Shown one piece after another: positions 35,069 to 43,876 of a DNA stretch of 59,267 nt. Location: the NCBI GenBank assembly GCA_937885465.1, contig CAKZZM010000093.1, forward strand, positions 1 to 59,267. Direction: 5' to 3'. The position numbers and the translations under genes are program-made. Numbering within the stretch: the stretch's first letter is position 1; every line of letters starts with the position of its first letter. The stretch is from an uncultured Bacteroidales bacterium (GTDB lineage: Bacteria; Bacteroidota; Bacteroidia; Bacteroidales; Paludibacteraceae). The notes under the pieces were generated by a model. That model was not told the origin of the DNA. It saw only the letters and a program-made list of their open reading frames with translations, and searched no databases.

Positions 35069-36508
35069 ATGAAAAGAATAAACGACATACGCCCGTGGCA
35101 CATTGCGCTGCAACTATTTGTAATAATAGGATTGTTAACCTGTATTTGCGCCGTTTTCCCCGAAGACGGCATACCCGTCACCGATTCGATCACTCTGCGT
35201 TTTCCCACCCTCAATGAGATGCTTGCAGGCGATAGCACCGACATCAGCGTAGAGCAACAACTAACCCCCGAACAACTGCTCGCAATGCGAGAGAAGGAGA
35301 TGAAGATGCAAGAGGAACAAGAGTACCTCTCTTTCTTCTCAACAAATCCTGTCCGCATACATTTTCCCGATAACGACTACGCCTATTTTGACTCCGTCTA
35401 TGCCGCGCTCGATAGTGCTTCTCAAAAGCCCGTCAGAATTGTGCATTATGGTGATTCACAACTTGAAGACGACCGCATTTCTTGTAATCTTCGCCTTGCG
35501 TTGCAGCAACAATTCGGGGGTGGAGGCAACGGACTTATACCTCTGCAAGAGAGTTTGTATTCGCAAACAATCAATCTACGCGCCGACTACACTCCTACGC
35601 GCTATCAGATCTATGGTCCTAAAAGCAATCGCCGCGACTCCTCTCGCTACTACGGACCAATGGGCAATGTAAGTCTGCTCGACACAACAATGGTCTTAAC
35701 CGTCAGTCCGAAGAAGAAAAACGGCAATATAACTGCCACGCACTATTTCAACCAACTCACTATTCTCAGTCAAAGCGGTGAGCCACTGCATGTTGCCGTA
35801 CAAGGTAAATCGCATGAAATAACGCCTGCGAATACGCCGCTACAATTAACCACCATTCCTCTTCATGACTCCACCACCACTATCAATCTCACTCTGGCGG
35901 GCAATGCTGATATTTACGGCGTTATGCTTGATTACGACAATGGAGTCAGCGTGGATAATATCCCTATGCGCGGCTGCTCAGGCACTGTCTTCACCGGCAT
36001 CGATGCCCTGCAACTGCGCACCTATTTTTCTATGACCAACACGCGACTTATCATACTACAATTCGGAGGAAACTCTATGCCGTACCTCAAAGATAAGAAA
36101 GGTATCGACAGATATATGGAGCAACTGAGGCGACAGATACAACACCTCGCTCGCCTTGCGCCTGAAGCAAAGATTCTTTGGATAGGTCCTTCTGACATGA
36201 CGATACGACTTAACGGCAAACTACAGACCTACCCTCTGCTCAACGCAGTGGACCAAGCGCTATGCGAAATGGCGAACAACGAGGGCTGCGCCTATTGGAG
36301 TCTTTACGAGTCAATGGGCGGCAACGGCAGTATGATCAGATGGGCTAACGCACAACCGCCTTTGGCAGGCAAAGACTACATCCACTTCACCCGCCTCGGT
36401 GCTCAACGAGCAGGCGAGCTGCTGACAGAAGCATTTATGACAGGATACAGGTTCTATAAATTCAGAACTGATCAAGCCGAAACAAAAGACAAGCAAGACT
36501 CAGAGTGA
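35069..36508 (+). CDS. Membrane-anchored SGNH/GDSL-type hydrolase or acetyltransferase
   Basis: 479 residues. One N-terminal membrane helix (HIALQLFVIIGLLTCICAVF), a linker with a charged helix, then an SGNH domain. Its block I is VHYGDSQLEDDR (nucleophile Ser near residue 129), followed by LQFGGNSM and a catalytic Asp/His in KDYIHFTRLGAQRAGELL. The next gene is an MBOAT acyltransferase that overlaps by 4 bp. The pair recalls alginate-type O-acetylation systems, where a periplasmic SGNH protein passes on acetyl groups exported by the MBOAT. The target polymer is not evident. Confidence 0.85.
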   Translation: MKRINDIRPWHIALQLFVIIGLLTCICAVFPEDGIPVTDSITLRFPTLNEMLAGDSTDISVEQQLTPEQLLAMREKEMKMQEEQEYLSFFSTNPVRIHFPDNDYAYFDSVYAALDSASQKPVRIVHYGDSQLEDDRISCNLRLALQQQFGGGGNGLIPLQESLYSQTINLRADYTPTRYQIYGPKSNRRDSSRYYGPMGNVSLLDTTMVLTVSPKKKNGNITATHYFNQLTILSQSGEPLHVAVQGKSHEITPANTPLQLTTIPLHDSTTTINLTLAGNADIYGVMLDYDNGVSVDNIPMRGCSGTVFTGIDALQLRTYFSMTNTRLIILQFGGNSMPYLKDKKGIDRYMEQLRRQIQHLARLAPEAKILWIGPSDMTIRLNGKLQTYPLLNAVDQALCEMANNEGCAYWSLYESMGGNGSMIRWANAQPPLAGKDYIHFTRLGAQRAGELLTEAFMTGYRFYKFRTDQAETKDKQDSE

Positions 36509-38406
36509 ACTTCCTTCACCACATATTCGCTTTCGACCCAAATAGTCCGCTGCTTTTCACCCAATTTTACTTTTGGGCTTTCTTCGCTGTTGTGTATGCT
36601 CTCTTTGCCGTTATAGCCCCCATACACAAAGAGCAGCAGAACCGAATACACATACGCAACGCCTACCTGATGCTCGTCAGCTTGTTCTTCTACTACAAAA
36701 CATCAGGCATCTTCCTGCTTATACTACTATTTGTTACTTGCTCCGATTTCCTGATAGCGCAGCGCATATTCAGCGCAAAAACACGCAATAAACCGCATGC
36801 CGCCAAGGCGTGGCTGATACTGAGCGTGATGATTGACCTCGGCATATTGTGCTACTTCAAATATGCCTATTTCTTCACTAATATGGTGAACGATATGTTC
36901 GGAACAGGCTTCAAGGTTTTCGATATCTTCGCCTATATCGGCAATGGTTTCTCAGAGTCGGGCAGGTTTATGGTGGATAAGATTGTCCTGCCCGTAGGTA
37001 TCTCCTTTTATATATTTCAAGTTATCAGTTATTCGGCAGATGTATATAGGGGGCATATCAAACCCGTCAAAAATCTGCTTGACTTCGGTTTTTACGTATC
37101 ATTTTTCCCGCAGTTAGTGGCAGGACCTATCGTAAGAGCAAGCGAGTTTATCCCCCAACTCTACAAGCCTTTCCACCTCTCTCGCCATTGGCTCGGACTT
37201 GCCGTCTTTTGGATTCTGAACGGCCTAACGAAAAAGATAGTACTCAGTGACTACCTCGCCGTAAACTTCATTGATAGAGTATTTGAAAATCCCCTTTTGT
37301 TTAGCGGATTCGAAAACCTCTCTGCTCTCTTCCTCTACTCTCTGCAAGTGTACGCCGATTTCTCCGGCTATACCGACATTGCTATCGGTGTTGCTATGCT
37401 GATGGGCTTTTATCTGCCCAAAAACTTCAACTCGCCTTACAAATCACTCAACCCGCAGGAGTTCTGGCGGCGTTGGCATATATCCCTCTCTCGTTGGCTA
37501 AAGACTTACCTCTACATCCCGCTTGGCGGCAACCGCAACGCCACTTTCGGTACTTTCTTTTGGATAGCCCTCTTTGCCGTGATAGGCACATGGCTCAGCG
37601 GCTCGTGGATAGTAGGAGCGTCAGTGGTTATCATTGCATGCATAGTGCTTGTTGTGGCACTACTCAAACCCGAGAGAAGGAAGAAGATTTACGCCAATCT
37701 CAACTCCTTCATCACGATGCTGCTCGGCGGACTATGGCACGGTGCCAGTTGGAACTTCCTCATCTGGGGCGGACTGAACGGCATAGGTATGATAATTTAC
37801 AAGTGGTGGAAAGATATGTCGTGGAACCTCCGCATCACTTTGATGAGTCTTACCTTCGCTGCCATTCTGACCATTAAGCACTTCTATCCCGCCCCCGTAT
37901 GGAACCTATTTACAGTATGGGTCGGCATCCTGTGGATCGGCACCTGCATAAGATATATATACAACCTGCTGATAAGGCTCTTTAAGGTTAGTAAAGATAT
38001 TTGGCTGACTCGCATAGAACAGGCACTCGGAACAATTTGGGCTGTGGCGCAAACCTTCACTTTTATTACCTTTACCCGCCTTTTCTTCCGCTCGGGCTCT
38101 AACCTCGACCCCGCAACCGCTAACCACGAAGCATGGGAAACAGCACAAAATATGGTGCAGCAGATAGGCTCGGCGTGGGACACGAATATGATTCCCCTTA
38201 TCATATGGGAATACAAAGAGGTGTTTGCGCTATTCCTAACGGGTATGTTCATCCACCTTTTGCCTGAACGCTGGAAACGTTGGTACAGAACGCAATTTGC
38301 CATGATGCCCCTGTGGCTGATGTGGATAGTGGTAACTATATGCGTTGTCGTTCTATATCAGTTTATCACAGCCGACTTACAAGCATTTATATACTTCCAA
38401 TTCTAA
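36505..38406 (+). CDS. MBOAT-family O-acyltransferase
   Basis: 633 residues with about a dozen membrane helices. Typical features are the FFPQLVAGPIVRASEFIPQL segment, the FWRRWHISLSRWLKTYLYIPLGG block and the catalytic histidine in LLGGLWHGASWNFLIWGG. GTG start overlaps the TGA of the SGNH gene, which implies translational coupling. By family knowledge (AlgI, PatA, DltB) it moves acyl groups across the membrane for O-acetylation of an extracellular polymer or peptidoglycan. Confidence 0.93.
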   Translation: MNFLHHIFAFDPNSPLLFTQFYFWAFFAVVYALFAVIAPIHKEQQNRIHIRNAYLMLVSLFFYYKTSGIFLLILLFVTCSDFLIAQRIFSAKTRNKPHAAKAWLILSVMIDLGILCYFKYAYFFTNMVNDMFGTGFKVFDIFAYIGNGFSESGRFMVDKIVLPVGISFYIFQVISYSADVYRGHIKPVKNLLDFGFYVSFFPQLVAGPIVRASEFIPQLYKPFHLSRHWLGLAVFWILNGLTKKIVLSDYLAVNFIDRVFENPLLFSGFENLSALFLYSLQVYADFSGYTDIAIGVAMLMGFYLPKNFNSPYKSLNPQEFWRRWHISLSRWLKTYLYIPLGGNRNATFGTFFWIALFAVIGTWLSGSWIVGASVVIIACIVLVVALLKPERRKKIYANLNSFITMLLGGLWHGASWNFLIWGGLNGIGMIIYKWWKDMSWNLRITLMSLTFAAILTIKHFYPAPVWNLFTVWVGILWIGTCIRYIYNLLIRLFKVSKDIWLTRIEQALGTIWAVAQTFTFITFTRLFFRSGSNLDPATANHEAWETAQNMVQQIGSAWDTNMIPLIIWEYKEVFALFLTGMFIHLLPERWKRWYRTQFAMMPLWLMWIVVTICVVVLYQFITADLQAFIYFQF

Positions 38407-38442
38407 TTAGAGAGTTTTTTGAGATAATTAATAAGCAATACT

Positions 38443-39024
38443 ATGCTAATAGGATTAACAGGCGGAATAGGCAGTGGCAAAACGACAATCGCTAAGGAAT
38501 TAGAGCGACGAGGTTATGCCGTTTATTATAGCGACGGCGAGGCGAAGCGAATCATAACGGGAAACCCCGCCGTTCGCTCGCAGATAGAATATATCTTCGG
38601 CTCAGATGTCTTCAATGGCGATGTCTATCGCACGAACATTGTTGCGAAAGCCGTTTTTCAAAACCCGACACTGCTGCAAAAGCTCAATCATATTGTTCAC
38701 CCCGCCGTTCGCTTCGATGTCAAGCATTGGGCAAAGGAGAAAGATCTATGCTTCGTGGAATCAGCACTTCTATTCTCAAGCGGGTTGGCAGAAGAATGTG
38801 ACCTGACGGTTGTTGTTACTGCACCGGAAGAATTACGCATACAGAGAGTTATAAAGCGCGACAAAAGCACAAGAGAGCAGGTACGAGAAAGGATACAAGC
38901 GCAAGATGCAGAAGCACAAGCAGAGTACAAAGCAGACCTTGTTGTGGTGGACGACGAAGAAACTGAAATTACCCAACTCGTCGATAATATGCTCTACAAC
39001 ATAAAAACGGCTCTTGCACAATAA
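38443..39024 (+). CDS. coaE: Dephospho-CoA kinase
   Basis: 193 residues. P-loop LTGGIGSGKTTIAK, the CoaE-type YYSDGEAKRI and LNHIVHPAVRFDVKHW, and the lid region RVIKRDKSTREQVRERI. It makes CoA from dephospho-CoA and ATP in the last step of coenzyme A synthesis. It follows the MBOAT gene by 36 bp and precedes the EF-G2 promoter. Confidence 0.95.
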   Translation: MLIGLTGGIGSGKTTIAKELERRGYAVYYSDGEAKRIITGNPAVRSQIEYIFGSDVFNGDVYRTNIVAKAVFQNPTLLQKLNHIVHPAVRFDVKHWAKEKDLCFVESALLFSSGLAEECDLTVVVTAPEELRIQRVIKRDKSTREQVRERIQAQDAEAQAEYKADLVVVDDEETEITQLVDNMLYNIKTALAQ

Positions 39025-39044
39025 TAAAAAAAATGCTAACTTTG
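39013..39044 (+). promoter_or_regulatory. Putative promoter of the EF-G-like gene
   Basis: CTTG (39013-39016), 20 bp spacing, TAACTTTG (39037-39044). The -33 box lies inside the last codons of coaE. The leader would be about 60 nt. Confidence 0.7.
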
Positions 39045-39110
39045 CATTTGGTGTGCGATAACAGTGACCGCTATAAAACGGACAATTAACATATTAACAA
39101 ATACCTATAA

Positions 39111-41270
39111 ATGAAAAGCTATCAGACTCACGAGATTAAAAATCTCTCCCTTATGGGTGCCTCAGGGTCAGGCAAGACGACCCTCGCAGAAGCCATGCTC
39201 TATGAAAGCGGCGTTATTCAGCGCCGCGGTAGTGTAGAACAAGGAAATACTGTCAGCGACTATTTCCCCGTTGAGAAAGAGTACGGCTACAGCGTTTTCC
39301 CCACAGTGATGAACATCGAGTTTGCAGGAAAGAAACTCAATATTATTGATTGTCCGGGTTCGGACGATTTCGCAGGCGGTATGGTTACTTCGCTTAATGT
39401 AACTGACACCGCCGTTATTCTTGTTTCTGCTAATAGCGGAGTGGAAGTGGGCACGCAAAACCAATTCCGCTACGCCGATAATATGAAGAAGCCGGTGGCT
39501 TTCGTTATTAACAAACTCGACCACGACAACGCTAATTTTGACCAAGCGATAGAGCAACTCAAAGAGTCATTCGGCAACAAGGTGGCAATCGTTCAATATC
39601 CCGTTAATGCCGGTCCGCAGTTCAATGCCGTAGTGGATGTGCTCGCTATGAAGATGTATCAGTGGAAAGCAGAAGGCGGTGAGCCGCAGGTTCTTGATAT
39701 TCCTGCTGCCGAGCAAGGTAAAGCAGAAGAATTGCAGGCTGCCCTCTTCGAGATGGCTGCCGAGGCAGACGAGGCACTGATGGAGAAGTTCTTTGAAGAG
39801 ATGGCTCTCTCGCCCGAAGAGACCCGCATCGGTCTGAAGAAAGTGTTCGCAGAAGCAGGTGTCTTCCCAGTGCTCTGCACATGCGCCGGAAGAGATATGG
39901 GCGTTAGAAAATTGATGGAGTTCCTTGGAGAGATAACACCGTCAGTTGACGAAATTGCAGCACCAAAGGCAGAGGACGGCACAGAGGTTAAGCCCGATGC
40001 TAAGGCTCCCGTTTCCCTCTTCATCTTCAAGACATCCGTTGAACCGCATATCGGCGAAGTTAACTACTTCAAAGTAATGCAAGGTACTCTGCACAGCGGC
40101 GACGATATTCAGAATATGAGCCGCGGGTCGAAAGAGCGTATCTCGCAACTATACGCCATAGCAGGCAGTATCAGAAATAACATCGACGAGGTTGTGGCAG
40201 GCGACATCGCTGCTACCGTTAAGATGAAAGATACGCGAACAGGCAACACCCTCAACGCCAAAGATTGCGACCTCGTTTATCCGCAAATCAAATATCCTGA
40301 GCCTAAATATCGCCGTGCCATTCGCCCCGTTACAGAGAGCGATGCCGAGAAATTGTCAGCCCTCCTCACTCGTATGCATGAGGAAGATCCGACATGGATC
40401 ATCGAGCAGTCAAAAGAACTGCGTCAGACTATCGTCAGCGGTCAGGGTGAGTTCCACCTCCGCACTCTCAAGTGGCGCTTGGAGAACAACGATAAGATGA
40501 TGATTCAATACGATGAACCGAAGATTCCTTATCGTGAGACCATCACAAAGGCAGCTCGCGCAGACTATCGCCATAAGAAACAGTCAGGTGGTGCAGGTCA
40601 GTTCGGTGAGGTACACCTCATCGTTGAGCCTTATATAGAAGGTGAGCCGGTTAAGGAAATATATAAGTTCGGTGGACAAGAGTTCAAGATTTCCGTAAAA
40701 GATACTCAGGAGATACCATTGGAATGGGGCGGCAAACTGATTCTTATCAACTCTATCGTCGGTGGTGCCATCGATGCTCGCTTTATCCCCGCTATCCTCA
40801 AAGGTATAATGGATCGCATCGAGCAAGGTCCGCTCACCGGCTCTTACGCCCGTGATGTACGAGTTATCATCTACGATGGTAAGATGCACCCTGTTGACTC
40901 TAACGAAATATCGTTCCGTCTTGCCGGTCGTAACGCCTTTGCCGAAGCCTTCCGCAACGCAGGACCGAAGGTGCTGGAGCCTGTATATGATGTTGACATC
41001 TTTGTTCCGTCAGATAAGATGGGCGATGTGATGAGTGACCTGCAAGGTCGCCGCGGTATGGTGATGGGTATGCACTCCGAGAAAGGTTTTGAGCACCTTA
41101 AAGCACAAGTGCCTCTCAAGGAGATGTCAACCTACTCCACCGCCCTCTCTTCACTCACCGGCGGTCGCGCCTCGTTCACAATGCGCTTCAACGAGTATCG
41201 CCTCGTGCCACAGGATGTGCAGGACAAACTCGTTCAGGCTTACGCCGAAGCACAGAAAGACGAAGACTAA
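39111..41270 (+). CDS. EF-G paralog of the EF-G2 type, predicted GTPase-deficient
   Basis: 719 residues with the full five-domain EF-G layout. The P-loop GASGSGKTT (16-24) and the base-recognition NKLD are kept. Switch II reads DCPGSDD (80-86) in place of DTPGH: the catalytic histidine is serine at position 84. The switch I motif ERGITI is replaced by EYGYSVFPTV. Bacteroides EF-G2 is known as a paralog that supports translocation without GTP hydrolysis and helps fitness during carbon starvation; the same switch-II loss here suggests the same class. The gene is not next to ribosomal protein genes and has its own promoter and terminator. Confidence 0.88.
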   Translation: MKSYQTHEIKNLSLMGASGSGKTTLAEAMLYESGVIQRRGSVEQGNTVSDYFPVEKEYGYSVFPTVMNIEFAGKKLNIIDCPGSDDFAGGMVTSLNVTDTAVILVSANSGVEVGTQNQFRYADNMKKPVAFVINKLDHDNANFDQAIEQLKESFGNKVAIVQYPVNAGPQFNAVVDVLAMKMYQWKAEGGEPQVLDIPAAEQGKAEELQAALFEMAAEADEALMEKFFEEMALSPEETRIGLKKVFAEAGVFPVLCTCAGRDMGVRKLMEFLGEITPSVDEIAAPKAEDGTEVKPDAKAPVSLFIFKTSVEPHIGEVNYFKVMQGTLHSGDDIQNMSRGSKERISQLYAIAGSIRNNIDEVVAGDIAATVKMKDTRTGNTLNAKDCDLVYPQIKYPEPKYRRAIRPVTESDAEKLSALLTRMHEEDPTWIIEQSKELRQTIVSGQGEFHLRTLKWRLENNDKMMIQYDEPKIPYRETITKAARADYRHKKQSGGAGQFGEVHLIVEPYIEGEPVKEIYKFGGQEFKISVKDTQEIPLEWGGKLILINSIVGGAIDARFIPAILKGIMDRIEQGPLTGSYARDVRVIIYDGKMHPVDSNEISFRLAGRNAFAEAFRNAGPKVLEPVYDVDIFVPSDKMGDVMSDLQGRRGMVMGMHSEKGFEHLKAQVPLKEMSTYSTALSSLTGGRASFTMRFNEYRLVPQDVQDKLVQAYAEAQKDED

Positions 41271-41299
41271 GTTCGCAAGACAAAGATATGAAGCCCACA

Positions 41300-41331
41300 A
41301 AAAAACGAGCGATTTGCATCGCTCGTTTTTA
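41300..41331. terminator. Bidirectional intrinsic terminator between EF-G2 and DUF2764 genes
   Basis: CGAGCGAT (41306-41313), loop TTGC, ATCGCTCG (41318-41325), then a run of five T. An A-run precedes the left arm, so the hairpin can terminate both convergent units. Confidence 0.9.
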
Positions 41332-41359
41332 TTATATTTAAACACTGTAAAAACGGCAT

Positions 41360-42055
41360 TTAAAACTTAATATCTCGCTTCATGTCGGCAAGCACACTGC
41401 GGAAGATTTGCTCCCCTTGCTCTTTGGTCAAATCGTCCCAACGGTGCAGAATCTCTGCCTGCAGATAATAGGCAAGTACATTGTCCACAGTGAAGTACTT
41501 AAACCTCGTCTTATCCTCTAACCATTGCCAACGCAGCGCGTCAATACAACGCTCACGCTCAAGCAAATCGGTAATCTCCGTCAGTGCTATTATCTCTTTC
41601 AGCTCCGGCAACACCGCCGCTAAATTGGCATTCTTGGTAACACCGCCTCGCCTAAGCAACTGCGCCACCTCGTTCTCTCCTACAATAACCATCTGCGTAT
41701 CATAGCCGTGCCTCATACATACTGCCGCTGCTAACACGTTGTTGAGGTTCAGATTAAACTCAAACCACGAGCGGACAAAACGATTGCGAGAGCGCATACC
41801 CTGCTCATAAAGCATCTGCGTACGGAAATCTTCTTCCGAAAGAGTAGTCTCATGAAAACGATCGAGGACAGAATCTTCCTCCATCAAAGCAAGAATAGCG
41901 GCATCATCATTACGCCTTCTCAGTTGCTCAACATAGGCAAAGTCGGCAGGCGACATCTGCTCACGCAGCAACTCAAGCAATCTGTCAAAAGGCTGCTTGC
42001 TTTTCTGACCTAACGATAATTCGTCAAAACCAGCTATCAGATATTCGTAACTCAT
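41360..42055 (-). CDS. DUF2764 protein, V-type ATPase-associated
   Basis: 231 residues, helical and soluble, with MSYEYLIAGFDELSLG and the family-typical RSWFEFNLNLNNVLAA and YYLQAEILHRWDDLTKEQG. DUF2764 is a Bacteroidota family encoded between the E and A subunits of V-type ATPases and probably stands in for the C-type subunit. Here it follows subunit E after 61 bp as expected, but the A subunit does not follow: the next feature is a terminator and a convergent EF-G2 gene. Confidence 0.85.
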   Translation of the reverse strand: MSYEYLIAGFDELSLGQKSKQPFDRLLELLREQMSPADFAYVEQLRRRNDDAAILALMEEDSVLDRFHETTLSEEDFRTQMLYEQGMRSRNRFVRSWFEFNLNLNNVLAAAVCMRHGYDTQMVIVGENEVAQLLRRGGVTKNANLAAVLPELKEIIALTEITDLLERERCIDALRWQWLEDKTRFKYFTVDNVLAYYLQAEILHRWDDLTKEQGEQIFRSVLADMKRDIKF

Positions 42056-42116
42056 TTGAGTGATAAGTTGTTAGTTAGAATAGTGTTGTCACGTGCCACC
42101 GTTCTTTGGACGGCAG

Positions 42117-42704
42117 TTAGAACAATAACTCAATCAGTTGCGGACGAAGATACTCCTTAAAGTAAGTGATGAACTCCTCGTCACCAAACTCAATTTTGTA
42201 ACTACCGACCCTTGGCACAATAGTGAATTGAGTCTTCTGACCTTTCACCTCGCGAATTTCTATTCCCTTATCTAAGAACGATTTAGCATTAGCTGCCATA
42301 TAACCGCGCAGAGCCTCTGCGTCAGCGGCTTCAATAACCACCTGACCTTCTTTTGCAAGAGAAAAAGCAAGGTCAGTTATCAGTTTCTGCATGAATTTAG
42401 ACTCATTGGTGGCAGACGTAACCGCAGCCGTAGCAACCTTATCACTCAAGATATTGGCGATCTCCGTCTTGAGAGCACTAACCGACTGATCTGCAAACAA
42501 CCTCAACTCTGAGCGGGTGTTCTTATCTAACTCTTGAGCCGTACGCTTCGCTACCTCAATCTTTTGAGCCGCCTCTTTCTCTGCCGCTGCTATAATCTCT
42601 TGAGCCTTAGCCTCTGCTTCTGCTACAATAGCAGCAGCTTGCTCTTTTCCTTTCTCTACGCCCTCTGCATAGATCTTGTCCGTTAGTTCTTGAAGTGTAT
42701 TCAT
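42117..42704 (-). CDS. V-type ATP synthase subunit E
   Basis: 195 residues. A long N-terminal coiled coil rich in Ala, Glu and Lys (VAEAEAKAQEIIAAAEKEAA) and a C-terminal mixed domain ending FKEYLRPQLIELLF, as in the peripheral stalk subunit E of bacterial V/A-type ATPases. It should link the ATPase head to the membrane sector. The other V-ATPase genes (A, B, D, I, K) are not in the window. Confidence 0.85.
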   Translation of the reverse strand: MNTLQELTDKIYAEGVEKGKEQAAAIVAEAEAKAQEIIAAAEKEAAQKIEVAKRTAQELDKNTRSELRLFADQSVSALKTEIANILSDKVATAAVTSATNESKFMQKLITDLAFSLAKEGQVVIEAADAEALRGYMAANAKSFLDKGIEIREVKGQKTQFTIVPRVGSYKIEFGDEEFITYFKEYLRPQLIELLF

Positions 42705-42725
42705 ATTTTTTGAGATTTATTTATG

Positions 42726-42757
42726 CAAAGATATAATTTTTTTTCCATTAAATCAAA
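42726..42757 (-). promoter_or_regulatory. Putative promoter of the V-ATPase subunit E gene
   Basis: On the minus strand TTTG (42757-42754), 20 bp spacing, TATCTTTG (42733-42726): perfect consensus. The predicted leader is about 18 nt. Confidence 0.8.
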
Positions 42758-42791
42758 AAAAAAAATAATTTTCTACATTTTGACTTATCAA

Positions 42792-42823
42792 TTAGTGATT
42801 TTCGATAATTTTTAGTAATTTTG
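42792..42823 (+). promoter_or_regulatory. Putative promoter of the GSCFA gene
   Basis: TTAG (42792-42795), one mismatch from TTTG, 20 bp spacing, TAATTTTG (42816-42823). The leader would be about 50 nt. Confidence 0.6.
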
Positions 42824-42876
42824 CTTGTGGTAAAGATATGTATGACGAGTCTTGTGGAAAAATGTAAAAATGAAAT

Positions 42877-43851
42877 ATGCAATTCCCTCTATTTACATCA
42901 GTTGAAGCGACGATGAGTGCTACACTCAATCTTCGAAGCAAGATTTTTATGCTTGGTTCGTGCTTTGCTGACTCTATGTATGAGAACATGTCAGATGCGG
43001 GACTCAGCGTTAACAGCAACCCCTTTGGCACCACCTACAACCCAATTAGCCTCAGCGAGATACTCTACCGCTTGATAGAGGGCAATGACTACACTGAAAG
43101 CGAACTCTTCAATAACGACGGTTTATGGCACTCCTACATGCACCACGGCAGTTTTTCAAAGGAAGATAAGCAGGAAACATTAACTCTCATAAACCTCTCG
43201 CTGCAACAAGGCAGAAGCGATTTTCTACATTCAGATGTATGCATCTTCACTTTCGGTACCGCATGGGTATATGAACTAAAAGAAACAGGTAAGGTGGTGA
43301 ACAATTGCCATAAAATGTCGCAAAACATATTCAATAGGCGCTTACTCTCAGTAGAGGAAATAGTCGAAACATGGCTGAAACAGCTCTCTCTGCCCGTATT
43401 CGATGATAAGACAATAATCTTCACAATCTCACCTATTCGCCATAAGGCTGACGGAATGCACGGCAACACAATAAGTAAGAGCACGCTGCAACTTGCAGTA
43501 GCAAAGTTAGCGGAGCAAGAAACGCTGAAAGAGCGGGTTTCCTACTTCCCCTCATACGAAATTCTGCTTGACGAACTGAGAGATTATCGCTGGTTTAGCG
43601 ACGATTTATGTCATCCTTCTAAGCAAGCGGTGCAGTATATTTGGGAGAAGTTTAGAAATAGTGCCTTTTCTAAACAGGACATTTCGGCAATGGACGAGAT
43701 ACATCGTTACCGCCTATTATGCCGACATCGCCCTTTGCACCCCACGCCGGATAAACTCGCAAAATTGCAGCGGCAAATTGATGCAGAACGCCAACGCCTT
43801 CAAAGCAAATATGGTTCAATAATCCTCGCATCTGATAACATAGCGGTCTAA
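42877..43851 (+). CDS. GSCFA-domain protein
   Basis: 324 residues. The family-naming motif appears as MLGSCFADSMYENM near residues 25-40, followed by NPFGTTYNP and later FTISPIRHKADGMHG and DDLCHPSKQAVQYIWEKF, which together resemble a hydrolase of SGNH-like fold with Ser and a C-terminal Asp/His. Substrate unknown. It is the first gene of the plus-strand block and is followed after 25 bp by a nuclease. Confidence 0.9.
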   Translation: MQFPLFTSVEATMSATLNLRSKIFMLGSCFADSMYENMSDAGLSVNSNPFGTTYNPISLSEILYRLIEGNDYTESELFNNDGLWHSYMHHGSFSKEDKQETLTLINLSLQQGRSDFLHSDVCIFTFGTAWVYELKETGKVVNNCHKMSQNIFNRRLLSVEEIVETWLKQLSLPVFDDKTIIFTISPIRHKADGMHGNTISKSTLQLAVAKLAEQETLKERVSYFPSYEILLDELRDYRWFSDDLCHPSKQAVQYIWEKFRNSAFSKQDISAMDEIHRYRLLCRHRPLHPTPDKLAKLQRQIDAERQRLQSKYGSIILASDNIAV

Positions 43852-43876
43852 CCCTTAACCTTCTAATACAATACCT

